Shown here in pieces: positions 46,818 through 55,675 of a stretch of 64,000 bases of DNA. The notes beneath the pieces were generated by a model. The model did not search any database. It worked only from the letters and a program-made list of their open reading frames with translations, and was not told where the DNA came from. Numbering within the stretch: the first letter of the stretch is position 1; every line of letters starts with the position of its first letter. The stretch comes from Azonexus sp. GTDB lineage: Bacteria > Pseudomonadota > Gammaproteobacteria > Burkholderiales > Rhodocyclaceae. Made by a program: the position numbers and the translations under genes. The stretch is taken from the NCBI RefSeq assembly GCF_030824335.1, contig NZ_JAVBXX010000003.1, positions 172,472 through 236,471 on the forward strand. Direction: 5' to 3'.

Positions 46818-48116
46818 TTAGCCGCGTTGAGCCAGCGGTACAACATTGCGTTTCGCTGCACCCATGTAAAGCTGGCGCGGACGACCGATCTTGTACTCGG
46901 GATCGGAAATCATTTCTTCCCACTGCGTCATCCAGCCGACCGTACGGGCCAGTGCGAAGATACAGGTGAACATTTCGGTCGGAATGCCGATGGCTTTCTG
47001 AACGATGCCGGAGTAGAAGTCCACATTCGGGTAGAGCTTCTTCTCGACGAAGTACGGATCTTCCAGAGCGATCTTTTCCAGTTCCATTGCCAGCTTGAAC
47101 AGACGATCATTTTCCAGGCCAAGTTCGCCCAGAACGTCGTTGCACACCTTGCGCATCAGCTTGGCGCGCGGATCGAAGTTCTTGTAAACGCGGTGACCGA
47201 AGCCCATCAGCTTGAAGGAATCGTTCTTGTCCTTGGCACGCTTGATGTACTCGCCGACGCGCGAAACGTCGCCGATTTCTTCCAGCATCTGCAGGCAGGC
47301 TTCGTTTGCACCACCGTGCGCGGGGCCCCACAGACAGGCGATACCGGCAGAGATGCAGGCGAACGGATTGGCACCCGACGAACCGGCCAGACGGACGGTC
47401 GAGGTGGAAGCGTTCTGCTCGTGATCGGCGTGCAACGTGAAAATGGTGTCCAGTGCATTGACCAGAACCGGGTTCGGCTTGTACTTCTCGCACGGCGTAC
47501 CGAACATCATCTGCATGAAGTTGGCGGTGTAATCCAGGCTGTTGTCCGGGTACATGAAGGGCAGACCCTTGTTGTACTTGTAGGCCATGGCGACGATAGT
47601 CGGCAGCTTGGCTACCAGACGATTGAAGCTGATGCTGCGATGCTCGGCATCGGAGTAATCCATCGCTTCATGGTAGAACGCCGACAGGGCACCGACAACA
47701 CCGACCATGACAGCCATCGGATGCGCATCACGACGGAAACCATTGAAGAAACGGGTCAGTTGATCATGCACCATCGTGTGATTCTTGATGGTGGTTTCAA
47801 AATTGGTTTTTTGGGAAGCATTCGGCAGTTCGCCGTTCTTCAGCAGGTAAGCCACTTCAAGGAAGTTGCAATTTTCGGCAAGCTGCTCAATGGGGTAGCC
47901 GCGATACAGCAGCTCACCCTTGTCACCATCGATGAAGGTGATGGTGGACTTGCAACTGGCAGTCGACAGGAAGCCAGAATCGTAGGTGAACAGGCCGGTT
48001 TTAGCACCCAGCGTACGAATATCGACACAGTCGTTGCCGTGCGTCGGGGACATAATCGAAAAATCGACGGGAGCTTGCCCTTCAATCGCCAATGTTGCCT
48101 TGCGTTCGGTCGTCAT
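46818..48116 (-). CDS. gltA: Citrate synthase
   Basis: 432 aa, the large hexameric (type II) form. It condenses oxaloacetate and acetyl-CoA. Catalytic and binding blocks are intact: '[15 protein letters not shown]', '[16 protein letters not shown]', '[17 protein letters not shown]' and '[16 protein letters not shown]' with the catalytic Asp. The N-terminal ~60 residues carry the small domain of the NADH-sensitive type. It follows sdhE by 64 nt and is followed by a strong terminator. Confidence 0.97.
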   Translation of the reverse strand: MTTERKATLAIEGQAPVDFSIMSPTHGNDCVDIRTLGAKTGLFTYDSGFLSTASCKSTITFIDGDKGELLYRGYPIEQLAENCNFLEVAYLLKNGELPNASQKTNFETTIKNHTMVHDQLTRFFNGFRRDAHPMAVMVGVVGALSAFYHEAMDYSDAEHRSISFNRLVAKLPTIVAMAYKYNKGLPFMYPDNSLDYTANFMQMMFGTPCEKYKPNPVLVNALDTIFTLHADHEQNASTSTVRLAGSSGANPFACISAGIACLWGPAHGGANEACLQMLEEIGDVSRVGEYIKRAKDKNDSFKLMGFGHRVYKNFDPRAKLMRKVCNDVLGELGLENDRLFKLAMELEKIALEDPYFVEKKLYPNVDFYSGIVQKAIGIPTEMFTCIFALARTVGWMTQWEEMISDPEYKIGRPRQLYMGAAKRNVVPLAQRG

Positions 48117-48180
48117 GTTTTCTTCCCTTTACAGGTATTGGTTATCACTGCATTGCCAAAAAACGGTTAACGTTACAAAG

Positions 48181-48447
48181 TTAATTCGCCAACCTTACTG
48201 AACACTTACGTAATTTTTCGACGATGGGCACGAAGTGCGCCTCGTCATCATTGCACTCTTCCTTGCCACTGATCAGATACCAAAGATCGTGGTCTTCCAA
48301 TGCCACCAGTTCTACGAACGCCACCTGCTCGTCCTCGGTCAATTGATCGAATCCATCATCCAGGAAACGCGTCAAGGTGATGTCGAGTTCCAGCAAGGCA
48401 CGCCGTATACAACGCCAGCGCAGGCGTTCGTAGTCCTGGCGTTCCAT
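48181..48447 (-). CDS. sdhE: FAD assembly factor SdhE
   Basis: 88 aa from the ATG at 48447, which overlaps the sdhB TGA by one base. SdhE helps attach FAD covalently to SdhA. Typical features are 'LRWRCIRRALLELDITLTRF', a variant of the family's RGxxE surface, and the tail '..LVALEDHDLWYLISG'. The usual 'RRGMxE' reads 'RRALLE' here, so the glycine of the RGxxE motif is replaced by Ala. Confidence 0.92.
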   Translation of the reverse strand: MERQDYERLRWRCIRRALLELDITLTRFLDDGFDQLTEDEQVAFVELVALEDHDLWYLISGKEECNDDEAHFVPIVEKLRKCSVRLAN

Positions 48448-49157
48448 CAGACGGCGCGACGAACCATCATGTCCTTGATCTTGCCGATAGCCTTGGTCGG
48501 GTTCAAACCCTTCGGGCACACGTCAACACAGTTCATGATGCTATGACAACGGAACAGACGATACGGGTCTTCGAGGTTATCGAGACGCTCGTTGGTCGCC
48601 TGATCGCGCGTATCTGCGATGAAACGGTAAGCCGCCAGCAAACCAGCCGGGCCGACAAACTTGTCCGGATTCCACCAGAACGACGGACAGGAGGTCGAAC
48701 AGCAGGCACACAGGATGCATTCGTAAAGACCATTCAGTTCTTCACGATCTTCCGGCGACTGCAGGCGCTCGCGCTCCGGCAGCGGATCGTTGTTGATCAG
48801 GTAGGGCTTGATCGAGTGGTACTGCTTGAAGAACTGCGTCATATCGACGATCAGGTCGCGAATGACTGGCAAACCGGGCAGCGGACGCAACACGATTGGC
48901 TGCTTCAGGCTGTCGATGTCGGTCAGGCAGGCCAGACCGTTCTTGCCGTTGATGTTCATTGCATCCGAACCACAGACGCCTTCACGGCAGGAACGGCGAT
49001 AAGACAGCGTGTCGTCCTTGGCCTTCAACTTGGTCAGGGCATCCAGCAGCTTGCGGTCAGTCGGCTCGAGCTCGACCGAGATGTCCTGCATGTAAGGCGC
49101 GTCATCCTTGTCCGGATCGTAACGATAGATGCTGAATTGAACCATGCGTTTGCTCAT
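48447..49157 (-). CDS. sdhB: Succinate dehydrogenase iron-sulfur subunit
   Basis: 236 aa from the ATG at 49157, with GGAG 6-8 nt upstream. It carries the three Fe-S centres that pass electrons from SdhA to quinone: 2Fe-2S 'SCREGVCGSDAMNINGKNGL' region, 4Fe-4S 'CILCACCSTSCP', and 3Fe-4S/4Fe-4S 'CHSIMNCVDVCPKGL'. All cysteines are present. It starts 12 nt after sdhA and overlaps sdhE by one base. Confidence 0.97.
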   Translation of the reverse strand: MSKRMVQFSIYRYDPDKDDAPYMQDISVELEPTDRKLLDALTKLKAKDDTLSYRRSCREGVCGSDAMNINGKNGLACLTDIDSLKQPIVLRPLPGLPVIRDLIVDMTQFFKQYHSIKPYLINNDPLPERERLQSPEDREELNGLYECILCACCSTSCPSFWWNPDKFVGPAGLLAAYRFIADTRDQATNERLDNLEDPYRLFRCHSIMNCVDVCPKGLNPTKAIGKIKDMMVRRAV

Positions 49158-49169
49158 TTTCAACTCCAA

Positions 49170-50954
49170 TTAGTACGAGCGCGTCTTGAGCGCGACAGGC
49201 TCGACGGTCAGGGGTTGCATGTTCACCGGCTTGTAGCAGATCGAGTTATCAACCGGCGAGAACAGCGTATGCTTCAGCCATTCCTTGTCGTTACGGCCAT
49301 TCGGGAACTCGGCGGTATCCGGGGCATCGTCACGGACGTGCGCACCGCGGGATTCCTTGCGGGCTTCGGCGGAAATCATCGTGGCCTTGGCGACTTCGAT
49401 CAGGTTTTCCATTTCGAGCGCTTCGGTGCGGGCCGTATTCCAGGCCATGGACTTGTCCTTGATTTCCAGCTCGCGGGCAGCCTTTTCGACTTCGAGAATC
49501 TTTTCGACGCCCTGCTTCAGCATGTCGCCGAAACGGAACACGCCAGCGTGATCCTGCATCGTGCGCTGCATGGCCAGACGGGTCTCGTGCACGTTGGCAC
49601 CGCCCTTGCGGTTGTCGATGGCAGAGATACGGGCCAGCGACTTGTCGGCAGCGTCCTTCGGCAGTTCGCGATGTGCGCGGCCAGCCTTCAGGTCTTCCAC
49701 AGCGGAATCACCAGCCGACTTGCCGAAGACCAGCAGATCGAGCAGCGAGTTGGTACCCAGGCGATTGGCACCGTGCACCGAAGCACAAGCACATTCACCA
49801 CCGGCGTAGAAGCCCGGCACGACAGCATTCATGTCACCGCCCTGCGGCATCACGACACGACCGGAGTAGTGGGTCGGAATACCGCCCATCTGATAGTGAC
49901 AGGTCGGCACGACCGGCAGCGGCTCTTTCAGGCAATCGACACCAGCGAACTGGATACCGATTTCATGAATACCCGGCAGGCGCTTCATAATGGTGGCCGG
50001 GTCGAGGTGGGTGATATCGAGCAGGACGTAGTCCTTGTTGACACCACAACCGCGACCTTCCTTGATTTCAGTGGCCATGGCGCGTGAAACCACGTCACGC
50101 GACGCCAGATCCTTGGCGTTCGGTGCGTAGCGCTCCATGAAGCGTTCCTTGCTGGAATTACGCAGGATGCCGCCTTCGCCGCGCACACCTTCGGTAATCA
50201 GCACGCCGGCACCGGCTACGCCGGTCGGGTGGAACTGCCAGAATTCCATATCTTCGAGCGGGATACCAGCGCGTGCCGCCATACCCAGACCGTCACCGGT
50301 ATTGATGAAGGCATTGGTCGAAGAGTAGAAAATACGACCGGCACCGCCGGTGGCGAAAATCGTCGCCCGGCTGTGGAAGATGACGACCTGGCCGGTTTCC
50401 ATTTCCATCGCGGTAACGCCGAGGACATGACCTTCTTCGTCGCGGATCAGGTCCAGCGCCATCCATTCAACGAAGAACTGGGTGTTGGCCTTGACGTTGC
50501 GCTGGTACATCGCGTGCAACATGGCGTGACCGGTACGGTCAGCGGCAGCACAGGAACGACGCACCGGCTTTTCGCCAAAGTTCGACATGTGGCCGCCGAA
50601 CGGACGCTGATAGATTTTTCCGTCATCGGTACGGTCGAACGGCATGCCGTAGTGTTCGAGCTCGACGACCACTTCGTTGGCCTTCTTGCACATGAACTCG
50701 ATCGCATCCTGGTCACCGAGCCAGTCGGAACCTTTGACGGTATCGTACATGTGCCACGTCCAATGATCTTCCTCGGAATTACCGAGGGACGCAGCAACAC
50801 CGCCCTGCGCCGCAACCGTGTGCGAGCGGGTAGGAAAAACTTTGGAGAGCACGGCGGTTTTCAGGCCGGCTTCGGACAATTGGATTGCGGAACGCAGACC
50901 GGCGCCACCAGCACCGACGATAACCGCATCAAACTTGAGAACAGGAATACTCAC
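49170..50954 (-). CDS. sdhA: Succinate dehydrogenase flavoprotein subunit
   Basis: 594 aa from a GTG at 50954, with GGAGG 8 nt upstream; a longer reading to 50987 lies inside sdhD and is rejected. It oxidises succinate to fumarate. The FAD fold 'AVIVGAGGAGLRSAIQL', the FAD-linked His in 'RSHTVAAQGG', and the active-site blocks 'FHPTGVAGAGVLITEGVRGE' and 'GECACASVHGANRLGTNSLL' are intact. Order sdhC-sdhD-sdhA-sdhB-sdhE. Confidence 0.97.
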   Translation of the reverse strand: MSIPVLKFDAVIVGAGGAGLRSAIQLSEAGLKTAVLSKVFPTRSHTVAAQGGVAASLGNSEEDHWTWHMYDTVKGSDWLGDQDAIEFMCKKANEVVVELEHYGMPFDRTDDGKIYQRPFGGHMSNFGEKPVRRSCAAADRTGHAMLHAMYQRNVKANTQFFVEWMALDLIRDEEGHVLGVTAMEMETGQVVIFHSRATIFATGGAGRIFYSSTNAFINTGDGLGMAARAGIPLEDMEFWQFHPTGVAGAGVLITEGVRGEGGILRNSSKERFMERYAPNAKDLASRDVVSRAMATEIKEGRGCGVNKDYVLLDITHLDPATIMKRLPGIHEIGIQFAGVDCLKEPLPVVPTCHYQMGGIPTHYSGRVVMPQGGDMNAVVPGFYAGGECACASVHGANRLGTNSLLDLLVFGKSAGDSAVEDLKAGRAHRELPKDAADKSLARISAIDNRKGGANVHETRLAMQRTMQDHAGVFRFGDMLKQGVEKILEVEKAARELEIKDKSMAWNTARTEALEMENLIEVAKATMISAEARKESRGAHVRDDAPDTAEFPNGRNDKEWLKHTLFSPVDNSICYKPVNMQPLTVEPVALKTRSY

Positions 50955-50956
50955 GC

Positions 50957-51304
50957 TTACAGCCTCCAGAGAATCGCAGCAGCCCATGCGGTGTAACCCA
51001 CCAACAGGGAAACGGTGACAACGTGCAGCGTCAGGCGCAGACCGGTCGGCTTGACGTAGTCCATCCAGATGTCACGCACGCCAATCCAGGCGTGATAGAA
51101 CAGGCTGACGAAGAACAGGAAGGTGAAGAACTTGATGACACCATTGGCAAAAACCCCCTGCCAGGCATCAAAAGTCCCCGGACGCACAATCAACAACACC
51201 GCAGCAATCAAGACCGAATAAACAGCCATGATGACGGCGGTGGCACGCTGCGCAATCCAGTCCTTGAGGCCGTAATGGGCACCGACAACGATACGGTTGA
51301 TCAC
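50957..51304 (-). CDS. sdhD: Succinate dehydrogenase membrane anchor subunit D
   Basis: 115 aa from a GTG at 51304 that overlaps the sdhC TGA (GTGA) and has a G-rich ribosome site; a GTG at 51319 is the alternative. Three membrane helices. 'LFFVSLFYHAWIGVRDIWMD' carries the haem-ligand His and the quinone-site region. It ends 2 nt before the sdhA start. Confidence 0.92.
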   Translation of the reverse strand: MINRIVVGAHYGLKDWIAQRATAVIMAVYSVLIAAVLLIVRPGTFDAWQGVFANGVIKFFTFLFFVSLFYHAWIGVRDIWMDYVKPTGLRLTLHVVTVSLLVGYTAWAAAILWRL

Positions 51305-51690
51305 AGCAGAACCCCCCACAGGATCAGGGTCAGCGGAATGCTGACCGCAAACACAACCGCCGCAGACTTGCCAGCGGCTTCCTTCTCGATCCCGACATGC
51401 AAATCAAGCAACAGGAAGCGGATACCAGCACAAAAGTGATGCACAAAAGCCCAGAGCAGGCCGGCAAAAATCACTTTTACTGGCAACATACTGGCCAGCG
51501 ACTGGAAGGAAGCAAAGCTTTCAGGGGACTCCAGGCTGGCACCGAAGAGCCAGAGCATTACCGGAAAGCAGAGAAACAAGCCGGCACCGCTCACGCGATG
51601 CAGAATTGAAACCTTGCCAGGCAATGGCAACCTGATGGTCGTCAAGTCCAAATTTTTTGGACGTTTCTTCTTAATGGACATTTCTGCCAT
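51301..51690 (-). CDS. sdhC: Succinate dehydrogenase cytochrome b556 subunit C
   Basis: 129 aa from the ATG at 51690 (MAEMSIKKKRPKNL), about 10 nt after GAGG; an ATG at 51699 is possible but lies too close to that site. 'SILHRVSGAGLF' (quinone site) and 'FVHHFCAGIRFLLLDLHVG' (haem ligand His) are family marks. Three helices. First gene of the sdh operon. Confidence 0.93.
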   Translation of the reverse strand: MAEMSIKKKRPKNLDLTTIRLPLPGKVSILHRVSGAGLFLCFPVMLWLFGASLESPESFASFQSLASMLPVKVIFAGLLWAFVHHFCAGIRFLLLDLHVGIEKEAAGKSAAVVFAVSIPLTLILWGVLL

Positions 51691-51752
51691 GAACGTCATC
51701 CCTCGCGTAAGAGTGCGGATTACCGCTTGTACGTGGTTTGAAAAGAGCCATA

Positions 51753-51758
51753 ATTATA
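51753..51758 (-). promoter_or_regulatory. Probable sdh promoter -10 element
   Basis: A perfect TATAAT on the minus strand, 62 nt before the chosen sdhC ATG. The -35 region (CTTTGT, about 16 nt further upstream) matches consensus poorly, so an activator may be needed. Confidence 0.45.
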
Positions 51759-51827
51759 CAGCTAAAACCCGGCCACAAAGCGCCTTCTGGCGTGCTTTGA
51801 AGATATTCTGACCAACAAAATTCCCGG

Positions 51828-52601
51828 CTAGCCAAGATCGTTTCTGTAATAGTGGTTTCTTGTGCAATACAGACCGCGACGCCACTCAACCGGCTTGTTG
51901 CCATAAGTGTAAGCAGTACGCTCCACCAGCAACAAAGGCTCGCCGGGCACCACGCCGAGCATACTGGCGCTCTCGGCATCGGCAGCCAAGGCACGCAAAT
52001 GCTCCTCTGCACTGATCATGCGTACGCCGAAATCGCTTTCAAAAAGACTATAGAGCGAACGCTCTCCACCCCGCAGGGCCTCAAGGGTCAAACCATCAAA
52101 AAGATCGCCCAGCAAATAAATCTGATCAAAAACCACTGGCTCCCCGGCAAAGCGCAGCAGACGCTTTACATGCACCACCGGATCTCCCGGCTGCAAACCC
52201 AGCGCCAACGCAACCTCCGCCGAGGCAGCAACACGCTGGCAAAAGAACGGGTCGCTGACAGAAGGAACCGCCACACCATCATCTGGCAACAAACGCAAAA
52301 AACGGTAAAACGAGCGCGGGTCGTTATGTGTGGAAACAAATGTTCCCTTGCCCTGCCGACGAACCAGCATGTTCTCGGCGGCCATTTCGTCGATCGCCTT
52401 GCGCACGGTCCCCTGACTCACATTGAAACGCTGTGCCAACTCTCCCTCACTGGGAATGGCATCACCCGGCCCCCACTCACCTCGCTCGAGGCTGGCGATC
52501 AAAAAATCCTTGATCTGACGATAGAGGGGGCTGAAGGTTGGTGCGCTTGCACGCGCGGCAGGACGATTTGGATCACGGCTCATGGCGGGAGATTTCAGCA
52601 T
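51828..52601 (-). CDS. GntR/HutC-family regulator beside TCA-cycle genes
   Basis: 257 aa from the ATG at 52601 (GGTGA 5 nt upstream); an ATG at 52583 is the alternative. The N-terminal winged helix has 'ELAQRFNVSQGTVRKAIDEM' with the HTH, and the C-terminal UTRA domain ('PGDPVVHVKRLLRFAGEPVV', 'PGEPLLLVERTAY') would bind a small ligand. It sits between sdhC and the divergent mdh, with a perfect 16-bp palindrome in the shared region. It probably controls mdh and/or itself, perhaps also sdh. GntR regulators of TCA genes are predicted in related bacteria; ligand unknown. Confidence 0.9.
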   Translation of the reverse strand: MLKSPAMSRDPNRPAARASAPTFSPLYRQIKDFLIASLERGEWGPGDAIPSEGELAQRFNVSQGTVRKAIDEMAAENMLVRRQGKGTFVSTHNDPRSFYRFLRLLPDDGVAVPSVSDPFFCQRVAASAEVALALGLQPGDPVVHVKRLLRFAGEPVVFDQIYLLGDLFDGLTLEALRGGERSLYSLFESDFGVRMISAEEHLRALAADAESASMLGVVPGEPLLLVERTAYTYGNKPVEWRRGLYCTRNHYYRNDLG

Positions 52602-52628
52602 ATTTCACCAATAGCGTCCACGAAAAGT

Positions 52629-52644
52629 TGTCTTATATAAGACA
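52629..52644. promoter_or_regulatory. Operator-like palindrome for the GntR regulator
   Basis: TGTCTTATATAAGACA is a perfect 16-bp palindrome, AT-rich at the centre as GntR/HutC sites often are. It lies 28 nt before the gntR start and 9 nt upstream of the mdh -35 box. Confidence 0.8.
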
Positions 52645-52653
52645 CATGATGAA

Positions 52654-52682
52654 TTGACAGCGAAACGCCGAACTTCTAACAT
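52654..52682 (+). promoter_or_regulatory. mdh promoter
   Basis: TTGACA (52654-52659), 17-nt spacer, TAACAT (52677-52682). The -35 box is perfect and the -10 box matches four of six positions. It lies 102 nt upstream of the mdh ATG. Confidence 0.75.
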
Positions 52683-52783
52683 CTCCAGTCTCCAGTGCCG
52701 ACTGACGCAAGCTCAAGAAAAATGGCCGGCATTCGAGCCAAATTGAACAATTCAATCACGCTGTTTAAATCCAGGAGCGACAT

Positions 52784-53776
52784 ATGTCCAAAGCCCCCAT
52801 GCGCGTAGCAATTACCGGCGCCGCCGGCCAGATCGGTTATAGCCTGCTGTTCCGCATTGCCTCCGGCGAAATGCTCGGCAAAGACCAGCCGGTCATTCTG
52901 CAATTGCTCGACCTGCCGCAAGCCCAGAAGGCTGTGCAGGGCGTCATGATGGAACTCGACGACTGCGCCTTCCCGCTGCTCGCCGGCATGGTCGCTACCG
53001 ATGATCCGAACGTCGCCTTCAAGGACGCCGACGTCTGCTTGCTGGTTGGCGCCCGTCCGCGCGGCCCCGGCATGGAACGTGCCGACCTGCTGACCGCCAA
53101 CGGCGCGATCTTCACGGTTCAGGGCAAGGCCATTGCTGAAAACGCCAAGGAAGACGTCAAGGTTCTGGTCGTCGGCAACCCGTGCAACACCAACGCCTAC
53201 ATCGCCCGTTCTGCCGCGATCAAGGTTGGCCGCACCAACCCGAACAACTACCACGGCATGCTGCGTCTCGACCACAACCGCGCGCTGACCCAACTGGCCC
53301 AGAAGGCCGGCCGTCCGGTCTCGTCGCTGAAGCAACTGGTCGTCTGGGGCAACCATTCGCCGTCGATGTACGCCGACTACCGCTTCGTTACCTCCAACGG
53401 CGACAACGTCAAGAACATCATCAACGACGCCACCTGGAACAACGACACCTTCCTGCCGACCGTCGGCAAGCGCGGCGCCGCCATCATCGACGCCCGTGGC
53501 CTGTCGTCCGCTGCTTCGGCCGCCAACGCTGCCATCGACCACATCCGCGACTGGCACCTCGGCTCGACCGAGTGGGTCACGATGGGTATCCCGGCACCGG
53601 CCGACAACGGCTACGGCATTCCGGAAGGCTTGGTCTTCGGCCTGCCTTGCGAATGCAAGAACGGCACCTTCACGCTGATCAAGGGCCTGGAAATCGACGA
53701 ATACTCCAAGGGCAAGATCGCGATCACCCTGAAGGAACTGGAAGACGAGCGCGCTGCTGTTGCCAGCATGCTGTAA
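52784..53776 (+). CDS. mdh: Malate dehydrogenase (NAD+)
   Basis: 330 aa, the ~330-aa bacterial type with the longer N terminus. It oxidises malate to oxaloacetate. NAD fold '[20 protein letters not shown]', substrate Arg region '[15 protein letters not shown]', '[14 protein letters not shown]', '[14 protein letters not shown]' and the catalytic His block '[12 protein letters not shown]' are intact. AGGAG lies 7-8 nt upstream of the ATG. It is divergent from the GntR gene and followed by a strong terminator. Confidence 0.97.
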   Translation: MSKAPMRVAITGAAGQIGYSLLFRIASGEMLGKDQPVILQLLDLPQAQKAVQGVMMELDDCAFPLLAGMVATDDPNVAFKDADVCLLVGARPRGPGMERADLLTANGAIFTVQGKAIAENAKEDVKVLVVGNPCNTNAYIARSAAIKVGRTNPNNYHGMLRLDHNRALTQLAQKAGRPVSSLKQLVVWGNHSPSMYADYRFVTSNGDNVKNIINDATWNNDTFLPTVGKRGAAIIDARGLSSAASAANAAIDHIRDWHLGSTEWVTMGIPAPADNGYGIPEGLVFGLPCECKNGTFTLIKGLEIDEYSKGKIAITLKELEDERAAVASML

Positions 53777-53801
53777 TCCAGTTTCAGCACTTAGCTGATT
53801 C

Positions 53802-53833
53802 AAAAGGCCGCGGTAAAATACCGCGGCCTTTTT
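53802..53833 (+). terminator. mdh terminator
   Basis: AAAAGGCCGCGGT pairs perfectly with ACCGCGGCCTTTT around AAAAT, ending in T residues. Confidence 0.95.
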
Positions 53834-53910
53834 CATTTCAGATGACCGGAATTTGCTTCATTTTTACGGTCGACCGCAAAAAACTCATTTTTCTTCGCCC
53901 CACTGCTGCC

Positions 53911-54894
53911 ATGCGCCATCCCAGAAATATTCTCTTTGCCGGCGAAAAGCCCTTCCCCATCCTGCCAGCCGTCGACCATTACGCCGGCTCGGAAAAGCTG
54001 ATGCGGAAAGCGCTGCAATTGCAGAAAGAACTCGGGCCGATCTTCGACATCACCTGCGATTGCGAAGATGGCGCCCACGCCGGCGCCGAGCGCGAGCACG
54101 CCGAAATGGCTGCTGCCGTGATCATGTCGGATGACAACCTGTTCAACCGGGTCGGTGCCCGCGTGCATGACATCACACATCCGCACTGGCAGCAGGACAT
54201 GGAAATCCTCGTTCGCATTGCCGGTAGCCGCCTGCCATTCATCACGCTACCGAAACCCTGTTGCGCCAGCGATGTTCAGGTGCAGATCGAAGCTTTGCGC
54301 GAAATCGAGAAAAAATACGGCGTCGACCGCAGAATTCCGGTGCATGTACTGATCGAAACCCACGGCGCATTGCGCGAAGTCTGGGAAATCGCCGCATTAC
54401 CCGGCGTCGAGTCGCTCGATTTCGGCCTGATGGATTTCGTCTCCGGTCACCACGGCGCGATTCCCGGCAGTGCGATGAAGAGCCCCGGCCAGTTCGACCA
54501 TCCGCTGGTTGCCCGCGCAAAGTGCGAGATCAGCGCCGCCGCGCTGGCCTGTGGTGTCGTCCCGGCACACAACGTGACGACCGAACTGAAGGACATCGAA
54601 TACATCCGCAACGACGCGCTGCGCGCCCGCAGCGAGTTCGGCTACCTGCGCATGTGGAGCATCCATCCGAACCAGATCGTGCCCATCGTCGAAGCGATGC
54701 GCCCGGACTTTTCCGAAGTCCAGGCTGCGGCCGAAATCCTGATCGCCGCACAGGACAAGGACTGGGGACCGATCCAGCACGCCGGCAAACTGCACGACCG
54801 CGCCTCCTACCGCTATTACTGGGAATTGCTCGACCGCGCCCACGTTACCGGCATGGACATCCCGACACAGGCCAAGGAACGCTTTTTTGCCTGA
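53911..54894 (+). CDS. HpcH/HpaI-CitE-family CoA-ester lyase-like protein
   Basis: 327 aa from the ATG at 53911; the ribosome site is weak. TIM-barrel citE/malyl-CoA-lyase-like features include 'FDITCDCEDGAHAGAEREHA' (metal-binding acidic block), 'VHVLIETHGALREVWEIAAL' (catalytic Glu region), 'GLMDFVSGHHGAIPG' and 'MWSIHPNQIVPIVEAM'. The family cleaves or hydrolyses malyl-, citramalyl- or citryl-CoA. Which one cannot be told. No citD/citF partner is nearby, so it is not a citrate lyase complex. It follows mdh behind a terminator and overlaps the pseudouridine synthase by 8 nt. Confidence 0.85.
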   Translation: MRHPRNILFAGEKPFPILPAVDHYAGSEKLMRKALQLQKELGPIFDITCDCEDGAHAGAEREHAEMAAAVIMSDDNLFNRVGARVHDITHPHWQQDMEILVRIAGSRLPFITLPKPCCASDVQVQIEALREIEKKYGVDRRIPVHVLIETHGALREVWEIAALPGVESLDFGLMDFVSGHHGAIPGSAMKSPGQFDHPLVARAKCEISAAALACGVVPAHNVTTELKDIEYIRNDALRARSEFGYLRMWSIHPNQIVPIVEAMRPDFSEVQAAAEILIAAQDKDWGPIQHAGKLHDRASYRYYWELLDRAHVTGMDIPTQAKERFFA

Positions 54895-55675
54895 TTTCGA
54901 TGAAAATATTGCGGTCGACCGCAATATTCCAGCGTTTTTGCCGGACGACGCGCCGCTGACCATCCTGTATCGAGACGCGCACATCGTCGTCATCGACAAG
55001 CCGGCCAACCTGCTGGTCCATCGCTCGGAAATCGACCGTCACGAAACGCGCTTCGCCATCCAGATCCTGCGTGATCAGATCGGCCAGAAAGTCTGGCCGG
55101 CACACCGGCTGGATCGCGGCACTTCCGGCGTCCTGCTGTTCGGCCTCAGTCCGGAAATAGCCAGCCTGCTTGGTCGACAATTCGAGGCCGGTACCGTGGA
55201 AAAACGCTACCTTGCCGTCGTGCGCGGCCATCCGCCGCTATCTGGCAGCATCGACCACGCGCTGAGTCGCCAGCGCGACGCCTATGAATTCCAGGGCGAA
55301 CACAGCAGCCAGGAAGCGCAGCCGGCACTGACCCGCTATCGCCGGCTGGCCAGCATCGAATTGCCGTTTGCGGTCGACCGCTATCCGAGCAGTCGTTACG
55401 CCCTGCTCAAACTGGAACCCGTCACCGGCCGGCGGCATCAGTTGCGCCGTCACCTCAAGCACATCGCCCACCCGATCATCGGCGATGCAACTTATGGCAA
55501 AGGACGACATAACCGCTTCTTTGCCGAACAACTCGATTGCCATCGCCTGCTACTGGCCTGTACGCACCTGAACTTTACCCATCCGGTAACGCAACTGAAT
55601 CTTGCGGTCGACGCGCCGCTGACCGGCAAATTCGCCGGCCTGCTGACGCGTTTTGGCTGGTCGCCCGATCAATAA
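54887..55675 (+). CDS. TruC-like RNA pseudouridine synthase (RluA family)
   Basis: 262 aa from a TTG at 54887, with AAGGAA 7 nt upstream, overlapping the previous stop by 8 nt. A TTG at 54938 would skip the first 17 residues and cannot be excluded. RluA-family marks: 'VVIDKPANLLVHRS', the catalytic Asp in 'HRLDRGTSGVLLFG', and 'GRRHQLRRHLKHIAHPIIGD'. Overall it is closest in shape to TruC (tRNA U65; 260 aa in E. coli). The dispersed palindrome occurs three times inside it, encoding 'AVDR' or 'AVDA'. Its 3' end overlaps the convergent CBS gene by 7 nt. Confidence 0.88.
   Translation: MPDFDENIAVDRNIPAFLPDDAPLTILYRDAHIVVIDKPANLLVHRSEIDRHETRFAIQILRDQIGQKVWPAHRLDRGTSGVLLFGLSPEIASLLGRQFEAGTVEKRYLAVVRGHPPLSGSIDHALSRQRDAYEFQGEHSSQEAQPALTRYRRLASIELPFAVDRYPSSRYALLKLEPVTGRRHQLRRHLKHIAHPIIGDATYGKGRHNRFFAEQLDCHRLLLACTHLNFTHPVTQLNLAVDAPLTGKFAGLLTRFGWSPDQ
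54905..54928. repeat. 24-bp perfect palindrome, dispersed motif copy 3
   Basis: AATATT, then GCGGTCGACCGC (54911-54922), then AATATT; the whole 24 bp is self-complementary. It lies within the first codons of the pseudouridine synthase gene. It is the longest and most symmetrical copy in the window. Confidence 0.9.
55370..55381. repeat. Dispersed palindrome GCGGTCGACCGC (copy 4)
   Basis: Perfect copy inside the pseudouridine synthase gene, read as Ala-Val-Asp-Arg. A one-armed copy follows at 55604-55612 in the same gene. Confidence 0.85.

Noticed and set aside
54900..54959. ATG at 54900 starting a small frame (MKILRSTAIFQ...)
   Set aside because: It is out of frame with the pseudouridine synthase and is only the other reading of the 24-bp palindrome.
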